From positions 434,001 to 498,000 of the forward strand of contig NZ_JAVDUV010000001.1 of NCBI RefSeq assembly GCF_031456545.1: a stretch of 64,000 bases of DNA, read 5' to 3'. The stretch's first letter is position 1; each line of letters begins with the position of its first letter. The notes under the pieces were generated by a model, which saw nothing but the letters and a program-made list of their open reading frames with translations, searched no databases and was not told where the DNA came from. This document shows, piece after piece, positions 45,258 through 53,777 of the stretch. The translations under genes were made by a program, and so were the position numbers. Origin of the DNA: Agromyces sp. 3263. GTDB taxonomy: Bacteria > Actinomycetota > Actinomycetes > Actinomycetales > Microbacteriaceae.

Positions 45258-46784
45258 TCACCGGTTCGAGAGGTTGTCGCCGCAGAGGAAGAAGCCGGTC
45301 GTGAGGGTGTCGATGGCCTGCTTCGTGTCATCCGACACGTCGCCGAGCGCGTAGACGGCGAACGTGAGCGTCGAGCCGTCCTGCGCGCGAACGACGCCCG
45401 ACAGCGTGTACCCGCTGTTGATCCAGCCCGTCTTCGCCGACACCGCGCCGTCGGCGACGGAATTGTCTCCCGAGAACCGGTCGCTGTACGACAGCGAACC
45501 CCGTTCGCCCGAGACGGGGAGCCCGTCCATGATGACGCCCAGGTTGCCCTCGCGCGCGTTGATCTTCACGAAGAGGCGCGTGAGGTACGACGGCGGCACG
45601 GCGTTGTTGTCGCTGAGCCCGGACCCGTCGACGACGGTGATGCCGCTCGTGTCGATCCCGTAGGGGGCCAGCCCCTGCAGCACGCCGGCGTTGATGGCAC
45701 CGAACGTGTTGCCCGTGCCGGCCTTGATCGCGACGAGGCGGGCCAGCATCTCGGCGATGGTGTTGTCCGAGACGATCAGCGCCTTGTCGATGAGCTGCGC
45801 GACCGTCGGCGACGAGACCGCGCCGAGCTGCGCCGCCCCAGCGGGCGCAGTGCCGCGCTCGATCACCGAGATGCCGCCGAGCTCCGACGCGAACGCGTCG
45901 CCCGCCCGGCCGATCGGGTCGGGACTGCGCCACGAGGTGTTCGCGCCCGGGTCGTCGCGGTCGCCGTCGACCTGCAGCGCCGTGACGTTCGACATGTAGC
46001 CGTCTTCGCGCTCGACGACGTCCCAGCTGGGCTCCCACTCGTCGCCGCCGAAGAGGCTGGCGTCGAGCACCAGCTTGTTGAGCGGCGGGTTCGACGGGTC
46101 GGCGTCCCACGCCGCACGCACCTGTGCGGTGAGGTCGTCGAGGTGCGCGGCACCGGGGTACACCGTCTCGGTGCCGCTCGGCGTGCGCGAGAGGGTGACG
46201 TCGCCACCGCCGACGAGCACGACCGAGCCCGGCTCCGATCCCTTGACCACGGTCGTCGTCGCCCGGTAGTCGGGTCCGAGCACCGACAGCGCGGCCGCGG
46301 AGGTCAGCACCTTCATGACGCTGGCGGTACGTGACGGGGTGGTGCCGCCGCGGTCGTAGAGCACCTCGCCGGTGGCGGCGTTCACGACCTGCGCCTGGAG
46401 GTTGGCGAGGCGTCCGTCGGCCGCGCGATCGGCCACCGAGCACGTGCGGATGCGGCTCGCGGGGATCGCCGCCGCCGGCACCGGGCGAGCGGGGTCGGCC
46501 GTCGGCGTGGGGGTGGCCGAGGCCGACGCGGCGATCGTGTCGACCGCCGGACCCCCGGCGTTCAGGGCCGCGCCCGTCAACACGGCGCCGGTGCCGAGGA
46601 GCGCGACGGCGAGCGCCCCGCCGGTGATCGAGAGGGCGAGGCGGTGCCGCTTCGCGAACGTCGCGAGGGATGCCCCGAGGCCGGGCGGGCTCGCAGCGGG
46701 CCCGTCAGCGGGGGCCGAACTCGCCGCCGCAGCGGGGTCGCCGGGCGTCGTGGGCTCGCCCGCGGCATCCGTCTCGTCGGTCAT
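45258..46784 (-). CDS. dacB: D-alanyl-D-alanine carboxypeptidase/endopeptidase (PBP4 type)
   Basis: A 508-residue membrane-anchored penicillin-binding protein. An N-terminal cytoplasmic Ala/Pro segment precedes one span (about residues 50-75). The active-site motifs are SVMK (155-158), SDN (339-341) and KTG (451-453), with the long insertion between SxxK and SxN that defines class C/PBP4 enzymes. It trims peptidoglycan side chains outside the membrane. TACAAT lies 7 nt before the ATG on the minus strand, so the gene looks leaderless. Confidence 0.92.
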   Translation of the reverse strand: MTDETDAAGEPTTPGDPAAAASSAPADGPAASPPGLGASLATFAKRHRLALSITGGALAVALLGTGAVLTGAALNAGGPAVDTIAASASATPTPTADPARPVPAAAIPASRIRTCSVADRAADGRLANLQAQVVNAATGEVLYDRGGTTPSRTASVMKVLTSAAALSVLGPDYRATTTVVKGSEPGSVVLVGGGDVTLSRTPSGTETVYPGAAHLDDLTAQVRAAWDADPSNPPLNKLVLDASLFGGDEWEPSWDVVEREDGYMSNVTALQVDGDRDDPGANTSWRSPDPIGRAGDAFASELGGISVIERGTAPAGAAQLGAVSSPTVAQLIDKALIVSDNTIAEMLARLVAIKAGTGNTFGAINAGVLQGLAPYGIDTSGITVVDGSGLSDNNAVPPSYLTRLFVKINAREGNLGVIMDGLPVSGERGSLSYSDRFSGDNSVADGAVSAKTGWINSGYTLSGVVRAQDGSTLTFAVYALGDVSDDTKQAIDTLTTGFFLCGDNLSNR

Positions 46785-46791
46785 CCGGGGA

Positions 46792-46797
46792 ATTGTA
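46792..46797 (-). promoter_or_regulatory. -10 box TACAAT, leaderless arrangement for dacB
   Basis: On the minus strand TACAAT ends 7 nt before the ATG at 46784, and there is no Shine-Dalgarno sequence. Confidence 0.5.
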
Positions 46798-46868
46798 CGC
46801 GGCGGGCCGGAACGGAACCTGACCGTCGCCCGAGCGGAAGCCGAGTGCGCTGCGGCCCCGCCGGCCGG

Positions 46869-47852
46869 TCATTCGCCCGGGTAGCGCAGCCCGATCTGCT
46901 CGCGGATGGCGTCGAGCGTGCCCATGATGGCGACGGTCTCGTCGATGGTGAGGAGGTCGCCTCGGAGGTTGCCCTCGGCGACCAGTCGCTCGACGGCCTC
47001 GGCCTGGAAGTGCATGCCCCGGCCGGTGACCTCGGAGCGGAACTCCTCGATGACGGTGCCGTCGGCGGCGACCACGCGGAAGGAGGTCGGCGTGTACCAG
47101 ACGCGGTCGATCTCGATTCGGGCGAGGGTGCCGAGCACGGCCGCGGTGTTCGGGCCGAGGGTGTCGCTCGCCGACAGGATCGACGCGACGCGGCCGCCGT
47201 CGTACCCGAGGAGGTTGGCGATCTGGGCGTCGGCCCCCGTCTGCTTGAACGTCGCCGTCGACTGGATGGTGCGCGGCGCGCCGAACAGGTCCCACGAGAA
47301 CGACACCGGGTAGATGCCGAGGTCGAGGAGCGCCCCGCCACCGAGCTCGAGCGCGTTGATGCGGTGCGTCGGGTCATCGGAGAGCTTCTGCGTGTGGTCC
47401 GCGATGAGCGTGCGCACCTCGCCGAGCGTGCCGTCGGCGATGATCTGCCGGATGCGCGCCATGTGCGGCAGGTACCTCGTCCACATGGCCTCGAGGACGA
47501 GCAGCCCGCGCTCGCTCGCCAGGTCGGCGAGCTGCTGCGCCTCGCGGGCGTTCACGGTGAACGGCTTCTCCACGAGCACGTGCTTGCCGGCCTCCAGGAC
47601 CATGCGCGCCGTGGTGACGTGGAGGGGATGCGGTGTCGACACGTAGACCACGTCGACCTCGGGGTCGGCGACGAGGGCCTCGTAGCTCGGATGCGCGGTC
47701 GGGATGTCGAACTCCGCGGCGAAGGCGTCGGCGGACTCCTGGGAGCGCGAGCCCACGGCCTGCACCGTGAATCCGTTGAGCTTCAGGTCGTGGGTGAAGG
47801 CGTGGGCGATGCCGCCCGTCGCGAGGATGCCCCAGCGCAGTCGTTCCGTCAT
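46869..47852 (-). CDS. Gfo/Idh/MocA-family oxidoreductase
   Basis: A 327-residue NAD(P)-dependent dehydrogenase. The N-terminal Rossmann region is WGILATGGIAHAFTHDL (a GxGxxA-like variant), followed by VDVVYVSTPHPLHVTTARMVLEAGKHVLVEKPF with the conserved EKP, and the catalytic region LLDLGIYPVSFSWDLFGAP. It probably oxidises or reduces a sugar or polyol derivative; the nearest family analogues are trans-dihydrobenzenediol-dehydrogenase-like. A minus-strand TAGGCT ends 6 nt before the ATG. Confidence 0.88.
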   Translation of the reverse strand: MTERLRWGILATGGIAHAFTHDLKLNGFTVQAVGSRSQESADAFAAEFDIPTAHPSYEALVADPEVDVVYVSTPHPLHVTTARMVLEAGKHVLVEKPFTVNAREAQQLADLASERGLLVLEAMWTRYLPHMARIRQIIADGTLGEVRTLIADHTQKLSDDPTHRINALELGGGALLDLGIYPVSFSWDLFGAPRTIQSTATFKQTGADAQIANLLGYDGGRVASILSASDTLGPNTAAVLGTLARIEIDRVWYTPTSFRVVAADGTVIEEFRSEVTGRGMHFQAEAVERLVAEGNLRGDLLTIDETVAIMGTLDAIREQIGLRYPGE

Positions 47853-47858
47853 GGCGCA

Positions 47859-47864
47859 AGCCTA
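47859..47864 (-). promoter_or_regulatory. -10 box TAGGCT, leaderless arrangement
   Basis: On the minus strand TAGGCT ends 6 nt before the oxidoreductase ATG at 47852, with no ribosome binding site. Confidence 0.5.
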
Positions 47865-47949
47865 GCGGCGGCCTCGACGGCCGGGCGGCGCGTCCGTGAC
47901 GGGGTGGGATGCTCGCACCCCCGCACCCGCGAGCCGTCGAGTCAAGGGA

Positions 47950-47978
47950 TTGATCGGGCCGGAACCGTGCAGTACCTG
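47950..47978 (+). promoter_or_regulatory. Promoter TTGATC-17-TACCTG with a leaderless start
   Basis: TTGATC (47950-47955) and TACCTG (47973-47978) are spaced exactly 17 bp; the ATG at 47985 follows 6 nt later. Confidence 0.55.
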
Positions 47979-47984
47979 TGGAGT

Positions 47985-48335
47985 ATGGAGCGGATCTACT
48001 ATGCGGGCGACCATTTCCTCACCGGCACGGAGATCGCACAGGCCCTCGTCGCCTATGCGGCCGCGTTGGCCACGCGCACCGCGGCGGGCACCATCGACAT
48101 CCCCGTGCGGCACGAGGACGACGGCAGCCTCAGCCGGGTGCGCTTCCTGGTGGGTCCGGCCAGCCAGCTCGTGACCGAGCGGGTCGATCCTGAGGGCTAC
48201 GCGGAGATCGAGGACGCCGAGGTCGTCGCACGGCTGCAGGCACTCACCGCCGAGCTCGCGCCGATGCATCCGGTGCCGAATCATGCGGCCGACCGGGAGT
48301 CGTCCGTCGACTACGACTGGACTGACGAGGTCTGA
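47985..48335 (+). CDS. Small protein of unknown function, related to the gene at 48311-48559
   Basis: A 116-residue soluble protein that I do not recognise. The order IYYAGDHFLTGTEIAQAL ... GTIDIPVRHEDDGSLSRVRFLVGPASQLV resembles the opposite-strand neighbour (IIYAGRDFSIGEEDFEAM ... WITVNHGEGRPQPAELLIGPGIPVAL), so the two are probably paralogues of one small alpha/beta fold. The last 25 bp overlap the 3' end of that gene in convergent orientation. Acidic C terminus. Confidence 0.7.
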   Translation: MERIYYAGDHFLTGTEIAQALVAYAAALATRTAAGTIDIPVRHEDDGSLSRVRFLVGPASQLVTERVDPEGYAEIEDAEVVARLQALTAELAPMHPVPNHAADRESSVDYDWTDEV

Positions 48336-48559
48336 TCGTCGGGTGTGGGCGGCTCGTCGGGAACCGGCATGAGGGCGACCGGGATGCCGGGGCCGATCAG
48401 CAGTTCCGCCGGCTGAGGCCGCCCCTCGCCGTGGTTGACCGTGATCCAGACGGCGCGCCCGTCGCGGTTCGCCTGCTCGATGGCGGCCTTCATGGCCTCG
48501 AAGTCCTCTTCGCCGATGGAGAAGTCTCGACCCGCGTAGATGATCTGGATGCGCTTCAC
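48311..48559 (-). CDS. Small protein of unknown function
   Basis: An 82-residue protein with a beta-alpha-beta-beta look: KRIQIIYAGRDFSI, an amphipathic helix (EEDFEAMKAAIEQANRDG), then AVWITVNHGEG and AELLIGPGIPVAL. It shares the YAG...F...G pattern with the convergent gene at 47985-48335. The GTG start overlaps the stop of the DUF7882-like gene (GTGA), so the two are coupled. Confidence 0.65.
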   Translation of the reverse strand: MKRIQIIYAGRDFSIGEEDFEAMKAAIEQANRDGRAVWITVNHGEGRPQPAELLIGPGIPVALMPVPDEPPTPDDQTSSVQS

Positions 48560-48882
48560 GGCTCCCGCTCTCCGCTCGGGATCGTGTCGTCGGGCTCGGG
48601 GATCAGGTGCAGCCCGCTCGGCGAGTTCGCGGCACTCATGAGCACCTCGATCCAGGCTCGATTGATCGACGGCTGGCGCCCGCCGGCGTACTTGAACGAC
48701 AACGGGATCGCCGGATGGATCCACAGCGCGCTCCGCCCGTCGCCGACCGCCGGATCGTCTCGCCAGCTGAAGGTGAACGACTCGCCGCGCCGGAGCTTCG
48801 CAGCGATCACGAGTTGAAGATGGGCGAGCACGCGGTCGTCGAAGTCGACGGTCAACGTGGAATCGTACGTGAGCTTGCCCAC
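48556..48882 (-). CDS. DUF7882-like small protein
   Basis: A 108-residue protein: MGKLTYDSTLTVDFDDRVLA at the start, LRRGESFTFSWRDDPAVGDGRSALWIHPAIPLSFKYAG in the middle and SINRAWIEVLMSAANS near the end. Proteins with this pattern occur in several copies per genome in Microbacteriaceae and are often annotated, without support, as ATP-dependent DNA ligase; none of the ligase motifs is present. The GTG start has GAGGAGGG upstream. Function unknown. Confidence 0.75.
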   Translation of the reverse strand: MGKLTYDSTLTVDFDDRVLAHLQLVIAAKLRRGESFTFSWRDDPAVGDGRSALWIHPAIPLSFKYAGGRQPSINRAWIEVLMSAANSPSGLHLIPEPDDTIPSGEREP

Positions 48883-49054
48883 CGTGCATCCCTCCTCGGC
48901 GCCGCCGCTCGATCGGGCCATCGACGTGCTGGTTTCCCCGCAAGGATAGTGCGAGGGGTGTTTCGCCGCCCCCCCTTGACGAGCACGCCCCCGTCCCGCA
49001 TGGGCGCCGAGGCTGCGCCCCGAACTGGGACAGGCGGCCGGCACCGGACCGCAC

Positions 49055-49060
49055 TATCAT
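49055..49060 (+). promoter_or_regulatory. -10 box TATCAT, leaderless arrangement
   Basis: TATCAT ends 6 nt before the ATG at 49067 of the first SGNH esterase. Confidence 0.5.
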
Positions 49061-49066
49061 CCGTGC

Positions 49067-49870
49067 ATGACAACGCTGTCGAGAACCCGGCGTCTCACGA
49101 CGCTCGCCAGCGCATCGATCCTCGTCGCCTCGGCGACCCTCTTCGGTGCTCTCCCCGCGATGGCCGCCCCCGGCGGCCAACCCGGACCCCCGTCGGCCGA
49201 CAAGGCCGCGTACGCCGCACTCGGCGACTCCTACGCGGCGGGCGTGGGCGGCGGCGACTACCTCGACGCGTGCCTCACCAGCCCGAACGGCTACGCGGCG
49301 GACCTCGCCTCCGACCCCGGCCTCACCGTCCACGCGTCGTTGCGCGGATGCGTCGGGGCAACGGTCGATGATGTCGTCGCCACGCAGCTCGACGGACTCG
49401 ACCTTCGTACGCGCCTCGTCACGCTCACCGTCGGTGCCAACGACCTCGGTCTCGATACCGTCACGACGGCATGCCTGCTCGGCACCGTCGAGCAGTGCGC
49501 CGCCGCCGTCGCCGCAGCCCAGGCGAACCTCCCGGTGCTGGCGTCCGACCTCGCCGCAGCACTCGCCGCGATCCGCACGGCCGCTCCGAAGGCCGACGTG
49601 CTCGTGACCGGCTATCCGCTCCTGCTCGACCCGGCCATCCCCCAAGCCGGCATCGTGAACAGCGGAGTCGTCGCACTGAACGCCGTCATCCAGGGCGTCG
49701 TGACCGCCGCGGGCCCCGGGTTCGAGTACGTCGACGTGACGGCGGCGTTCGCCGGCCATGGCATCGGGTCCGCCGCTCCATGGATCGTCGCTCCGCCGAG
49801 CCCCGACGCGTTCCACCCGAACCCCGCCGGATACGACGCCTACGCCGCGGCCATCCGCGCCGCCCGATGA
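49067..49870 (+). CDS. Secreted SGNH/GDSL esterase
   Basis: A 267-residue exported hydrolase. The signal peptide (MTTLSRTRRL, hydrophobic core, AMAAPGG cleavage near residue 34) is followed by block I ALGDSYAAG (nucleophile Ser), block III TLTVGANDLG (Asn) and block V DAFHPN (Asp and His). The two-Cys loops (DACL...RGCVG; TACLLGTVEQC) suggest disulphides. It is similar to the Streptomyces SGNH lipase. It overlaps a paralogue by ATGA. Confidence 0.9.
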   Translation: MTTLSRTRRLTTLASASILVASATLFGALPAMAAPGGQPGPPSADKAAYAALGDSYAAGVGGGDYLDACLTSPNGYAADLASDPGLTVHASLRGCVGATVDDVVATQLDGLDLRTRLVTLTVGANDLGLDTVTTACLLGTVEQCAAAVAAAQANLPVLASDLAAALAAIRTAAPKADVLVTGYPLLLDPAIPQAGIVNSGVVALNAVIQGVVTAAGPGFEYVDVTAAFAGHGIGSAAPWIVAPPSPDAFHPNPAGYDAYAAAIRAAR

Positions 49871-50757
49871 TCGGCGACGTCGCCACGTCCCTCGTCCACC
49901 GCCGCCGGCTCGTCCTGGTGGCCGCGGTCGTGGCCGCGGCCGTGATCGTCGGCGGTTCGGCGCTGACCAGCCCGCCCGAGGCGGCCCACGCCGCCGTCGT
50001 CGCCGGCAAGCCCGACAAGCCGGGCAAGCCTGGCGGCGGAGGTGGAGGCGGCGGGGGTGGCACGACCGAGTTGGACTATGCCGCCGCCGGCGACTCGTTC
50101 GCCGCGGGCGTCGGCGCGCGGAACTATCTCGACACGTCGTGCTACCGCAGCTCGAGCAGCTACCCGAAGGTGCTCGACGCCGACGCGAACCTCCGACTGG
50201 TGGCGTTCCCGGCCTGCTCCGGGGCGTCGACCGCGACGGTCATCGCCGTGCAGGTACCCGCCATTCCGGCGACGGCCGCGCGGGTGTCGCTGACGGTGGG
50301 GGGCAACGACGTGGGATTCGCCGACGTCATGCAGTCCTGCTTCGTCCTCGTGTCGAGCACTTGCGAGTCCCGCATCGTCGCAGGCGAGACGCTCGTGGCG
50401 AACGGGACGCTCGGGGCGAATGTCGCGGCCGCCATCCAGGCGATCCGTGCACGTGCGCCCGAGGCGAAGGTGGTCGTCACGGGCTACCCGCTGCTCTTCA
50501 ACGTGCCGAACACGAAGTACCAGTGGGCGGCGCGCGTCAACCAGAGCACGACGGCGCTCAACGACGCCGTCGAGACCGCCGCGGTGGCCAACGGCGCGGT
50601 CTTCGTCGACGTCGAGGCGGCGTTCGCAGGGCACGGCGTCGGCAGCGCCACGCCGTGGATCAACGACTGGTCGTGGCTCCGTACCACCGACGGCTTCCAT
50701 CCGACCGCGACGGGCTATACCGCGTACGCGAGCGAGGTCCGCAAGGTGATCGGATAG
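49867..50757 (+). CDS. Secreted SGNH/GDSL esterase with a Gly-rich linker
   Basis: A 296-residue paralogue of the preceding esterase. An N-terminal hydrophobic segment (residues 15-35) is a signal peptide or anchor, then KPDKPGKPGG with a run of ten glycines links it to the catalytic domain. Catalytic blocks are AAGDSFAAG, TVGGNDVGF and TDGFHPTA. The shared GYPLL, VNQS/VNSGVVALN and FAGHGVGSATPW segments show tandem duplication. It is followed by a strong terminator and the tRNA gene. Substrates (lipid, glycan ester) are unknown. Confidence 0.88.
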   Translation: MIGDVATSLVHRRRLVLVAAVVAAAVIVGGSALTSPPEAAHAAVVAGKPDKPGKPGGGGGGGGGGTTELDYAAAGDSFAAGVGARNYLDTSCYRSSSSYPKVLDADANLRLVAFPACSGASTATVIAVQVPAIPATAARVSLTVGGNDVGFADVMQSCFVLVSSTCESRIVAGETLVANGTLGANVAAAIQAIRARAPEAKVVVTGYPLLFNVPNTKYQWAARVNQSTTALNDAVETAAVANGAVFVDVEAAFAGHGVGSATPWINDWSWLRTTDGFHPTATGYTAYASEVRKVIG

Positions 50758-50790
50758 CACCACGCGCCGGACGACCTCGGTCGAGAGACA

Positions 50791-50821
50791 CGAGCGGCCC
50801 CGGATGACCCGGGGCCGCTCG
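50791..50821. terminator. Terminator between the esterase and the tRNA
   Basis: CGAGCGGCCCCGG (50791-50803) pairs perfectly over 13 bp with 50809-50821 around the loop ATGAC. It can serve both converging transcripts. Confidence 0.85.
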
Positions 50822-50829
50822 CGTTGCTG

Positions 50830-50902
50830 AGCCGCCTGTGGGAATCGAACCCACGACCTTCTCATTACGAGTGAGACGCTCTGCCGACTGAGCTAAGGCG
50901 GC
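50830..50902 (-). tRNA. tRNA-Thr (anticodon CGU)
   Basis: On the minus strand the 73-nt gene begins GCCGCCTTAGCTCAG, has a 7-bp acceptor stem (GCCGCCT with AGGCGGC), anticodon loop ACTCGTAAT with anticodon CGT, and the T-loop GTTCGATTC. CCA is not encoded. It reads ACG threonine codons. Confidence 0.97.
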
Positions 50903-50981
50903 GTGGCATCCGGACTCGCCTGGGCGATCCGGCTGGCACGAGAATCTATGTTAGCGGGTTTCGCCGCCCTCGTTGACCACC

Positions 50982-52547
50982 TCAGCACCGAGGGTCGGAC
51001 TCGGGCACGGTGCCATCGAGGAGATACCGTTCCACCGCGTTGTCGACGCAGTCGTTCGACTTGTTGTAGGCGGTGTGCCCCTCCCCGTCGTAGGTGACCA
51101 GAACGCCGCTCTCGAGCTGGTCGGCGAGTGCCACCGCCCATTCGTATGGGGTGGCCGGGTCGCCGGTGGTGCCCACGACGAGGATCGGGGCGGCGCCCGA
51201 CGCCGTGATCGGCTCCCGAACGCGGTCGCTCCGGTACGGCCAGTTCACGCAGCCCAGGTCTCCGTAGCCGAAGTACGGCCCGATGATCGGTGCTGCAGCG
51301 GCGATGGCCGCGGCATCCGCCCGCATCGCCGCCACGTCGGACTGGTACGTGTAGTCCAGGCAGTTGATCGCACGGAACGCCTCGGTGGAGTTGTCGAGGT
51401 AGGTACCGTCGTCGCCGCGCCCGTTGTACGCGTCGGCGAAGGAGAGCGCGACGTCGGCCTCGCCGAACATGACCGACTCGAACAGCTGGTCGAGGTAGGG
51501 CCAGGACTCCTCGCTGTAGAGCGGATAGATGATGGCGGTCAGCAGGGTGTCCGCGCCGACCATGCGGCCGTCGGAGCCGCGCAGCGGGCTGGCGTCGACT
51601 GACGCGAGCAGGCGACCGACCTCGGCCATGGCGTCGTCGGCCGAACCCTGGAAGGGGCACTCCGTGCCGGTGAGGCAGTTCTCGAGGTAGCCGTGCAGCG
51701 CATGCTCGAAGCCGACGGCCTGCACCTCGTTGACCTCGGCGTTGCTCGCGGCGGGGTCGAGGGCGCCGTCGAGCACGAGTCGCCCGACCTTCTCGGGGTA
51801 GAGGTCGGCGTACGTCGCCCCGAGGAACGTCCCGTACGAGTACCCGAGGTAGTTGAGCTTCTCGTCGCCGAGCACCGCGCGGAGCAGGTCGAGGTCGTGC
51901 GCGGCGCTGACCGTGTCGACGTGCGCCAGCAGGTCGCCGGTCTGCTCGTTGCACGCCTTCCCGAAATCGGCGGCCGCGGTCCCCACCAGGTCGATCCACT
52001 CGTCGCTGCCGCGCTCGGCGGGCACGATCCCATAGAGGTAGTCGTCCATCGCGGCGGCGTCGTAGCATGCGACATCCGAGCTCCGACCGACACCGCGGGG
52101 GTCGAAGCCGACCACGTCGAAGTGCTCCTGCAGGGGCTGCCCCACCGCGTAGTCGAGCGAGTCAGCGACGAAGTCGTATCCGGACCCGCCCGGTCCGCCC
52201 GGATTGACCAGCAGCGAGCCGATCCGCTCTCCGGTGGCCACGTGCCGGATCAGGGCCAGCTCCACCTCGCCGTCGGCGGGGTTCTCCCAGTCGAGCGGGG
52301 CCTTCGCCGTGGCGCACCCCAGACCGTCGCCGCAGGGCTCCCACTCGAGCACCTGCGTGTAGAACGGCTGCAGCGCCTCGGCCACGTCTTCTCCGGTGGG
52401 CGTCGAGACCGGCGGCGCCGGGTGGAGGAAGTCGGTGGAGCATGCGGTCAGCGCGACGACCGCCGCGAGCAGCAGTCCGACGACGCCGACGCGGCGAGCG
52501 CGTCGCATCCGTGCACCTGATCCGCCCGTGAGGGGTGTTGAGGTCAT
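50982..52547 (-). CDS. Lipoprotein alpha/beta hydrolase, tripeptidyl aminopeptidase-like
   Basis: A 521-residue exported lipoprotein. The lipobox LTAC places the lipidated Cys at residue 36. The hydrolase core has VNPGGPGGSGYDF (oxyanion hole), GYSYGTFLG (nucleophile Ser), VGTTGDPATPYEWA (Asp) and GEGHTAY (His), which match the Streptomyces SlpD/SlpE and tripeptidyl aminopeptidase family. Cysteines pair probably in disulphides. The ATG overlaps the holB stop (ATGA), although the functions are unrelated. Confidence 0.9.
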   Translation of the reverse strand: MTSTPLTGGSGARMRRARRVGVVGLLLAAVVALTACSTDFLHPAPPVSTPTGEDVAEALQPFYTQVLEWEPCGDGLGCATAKAPLDWENPADGEVELALIRHVATGERIGSLLVNPGGPGGSGYDFVADSLDYAVGQPLQEHFDVVGFDPRGVGRSSDVACYDAAAMDDYLYGIVPAERGSDEWIDLVGTAAADFGKACNEQTGDLLAHVDTVSAAHDLDLLRAVLGDEKLNYLGYSYGTFLGATYADLYPEKVGRLVLDGALDPAASNAEVNEVQAVGFEHALHGYLENCLTGTECPFQGSADDAMAEVGRLLASVDASPLRGSDGRMVGADTLLTAIIYPLYSEESWPYLDQLFESVMFGEADVALSFADAYNGRGDDGTYLDNSTEAFRAINCLDYTYQSDVAAMRADAAAIAAAAPIIGPYFGYGDLGCVNWPYRSDRVREPITASGAAPILVVGTTGDPATPYEWAVALADQLESGVLVTYDGEGHTAYNKSNDCVDNAVERYLLDGTVPESDPRC

Positions 52548-53707
52548 GCGGCTCCCCGTTCGGTGGACGTGCGAATGGCGCTGACGAGCATCGCCTCGAG
52601 CGCGAGCGCGGGTTGCACGTTGCCCTCGATGCGTTCGCGCGCCGCCTGGATGGCGTCGAGCGTCGCCAGGGTCCGTGCCGGCGCAGCGGATGCCGCGGCC
52701 CGCTCGATCTGCGGCAGCAGCTCACGGTTCACCAGCTCGACGTCGGCGCCGAGCTGCACCAGGAGCACGTCGCGGTAGAGCGACGCGAGGTCGACGAGGA
52801 TGCGGTCGATCCCGTCGCGCAGGCTCCGCGTGGCCCGCCGCTTCTGGTCGTCCTCGAGCGCCTTGAGCTGCGGTCGCAGCGCGGCCGGCACCGCCTGTCC
52901 GGGAGCCACGCCCAGGGAGTGCAGCGCGTGCGCCCGCTCCTCGGCGTCGCGGAGCTCGGTGATCGCCTTGGCGTCGTCGCCCGCGATCTGGAGGAATCGC
53001 GCGGCAGTCGAGACGGCGGTCGCCGCCGAGCGCACCTCGAGCGCCAGCCGAAGGGTCTCGGCTCGCCGCTGCCTGGCCTCGTCGCTCGTCGCGAGCCGAT
53101 GCGCCATGCCGATGTGGCACTGCGCCTCGCGAGCGGAACGCTCCGCCAGGTCGGGATCGACGCCGTCGCGGCGCACGAGGAGCGCGGCGACCTCGGCCAC
53201 GGTGGGCATCTGCAGCCGCACCGAGCGGACGCGGGAGCGGATGGTGGGGATGAGGTCGGCCTCGCTGGGGGCGCAGAGGATCCAGACCGTGCGCTCGGGC
53301 GGCTCCTCGAGCTCCTTCAGGAGGAAGTTCGAGGTCTGCTCGGTCATGCGATCGGCGTCCTCGACGATGATGACCCGGTGCCGGCCGACGGACGGAGCGT
53401 AGTGCGAGCGCTTCACGATCTCGCGCACGTCGTCGCGCTTGATGATCACGCCCTCGGTGGCGAGCACGTGCAGGTCGGGGTGGCTTCGCGCCTCGACCTG
53501 GATGCGGGTGGGCTCATCGCCATCGGGGTGTCCGGCGATCAGCGCCGTCGCGAACGCGTAGGCGAGGTTCGACCGGCCCGACCCGGGCGGCCCGGTGATC
53601 AGCCAGGAGTGCGTCATCTGCCGGGACGCGCCGCCGGCAGCCTCGGCCGCCGACCGGAACACGCCGATGGCCGTGTCCTGACCGGTCAGTTCGCTCCACA
53701 CGCTCAC
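52544..53707 (-). CDS. holB: DNA polymerase III subunit delta'
   Basis: A 387-residue clamp-loader subunit. The AAA+ core has a degenerate Walker A GPPGSGRSN (Arg replaces Lys, as expected for a subunit that does not hydrolyse ATP), IIVEDADRM, the SRC-like position as RSRVRSV, and the FLLKELEEPPERT segment. The zinc-binding cysteines of the E. coli protein are missing, as in other actinobacteria. It starts with GTG and lies 70 bp after tmk. Confidence 0.9.
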   Translation of the reverse strand: MSVWSELTGQDTAIGVFRSAAEAAGGASRQMTHSWLITGPPGSGRSNLAYAFATALIAGHPDGDEPTRIQVEARSHPDLHVLATEGVIIKRDDVREIVKRSHYAPSVGRHRVIIVEDADRMTEQTSNFLLKELEEPPERTVWILCAPSEADLIPTIRSRVRSVRLQMPTVAEVAALLVRRDGVDPDLAERSAREAQCHIGMAHRLATSDEARQRRAETLRLALEVRSAATAVSTAARFLQIAGDDAKAITELRDAEERAHALHSLGVAPGQAVPAALRPQLKALEDDQKRRATRSLRDGIDRILVDLASLYRDVLLVQLGADVELVNRELLPQIERAAASAAPARTLATLDAIQAARERIEGNVQPALALEAMLVSAIRTSTERGAA

Positions 53708-53777
53708 GCGTCCACGCTACCTTCCGCCCCTGACCGTGCCATCCGCGCCGTCCGGGGCTGCCGTGTCGTCCGGCCGT

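Noticed and set aside
47985..48882. The small-protein group as a toxin-antitoxin system
   Set aside because: The gene order is convergent rather than one operon and no toxin fold or known motif is visible; only the overlap is suggestive.
48556..48882. ATP-dependent DNA ligase annotation for the DUF7882-like gene
   Set aside because: At 108 residues it has no KxDG or other nucleotidyltransferase motif.
50830..50902. tRNA-Thr gene as an integration site for a mobile element
   Set aside because: No integrase, no repeat of the tRNA 3' end and no change in gene style were seen near it.
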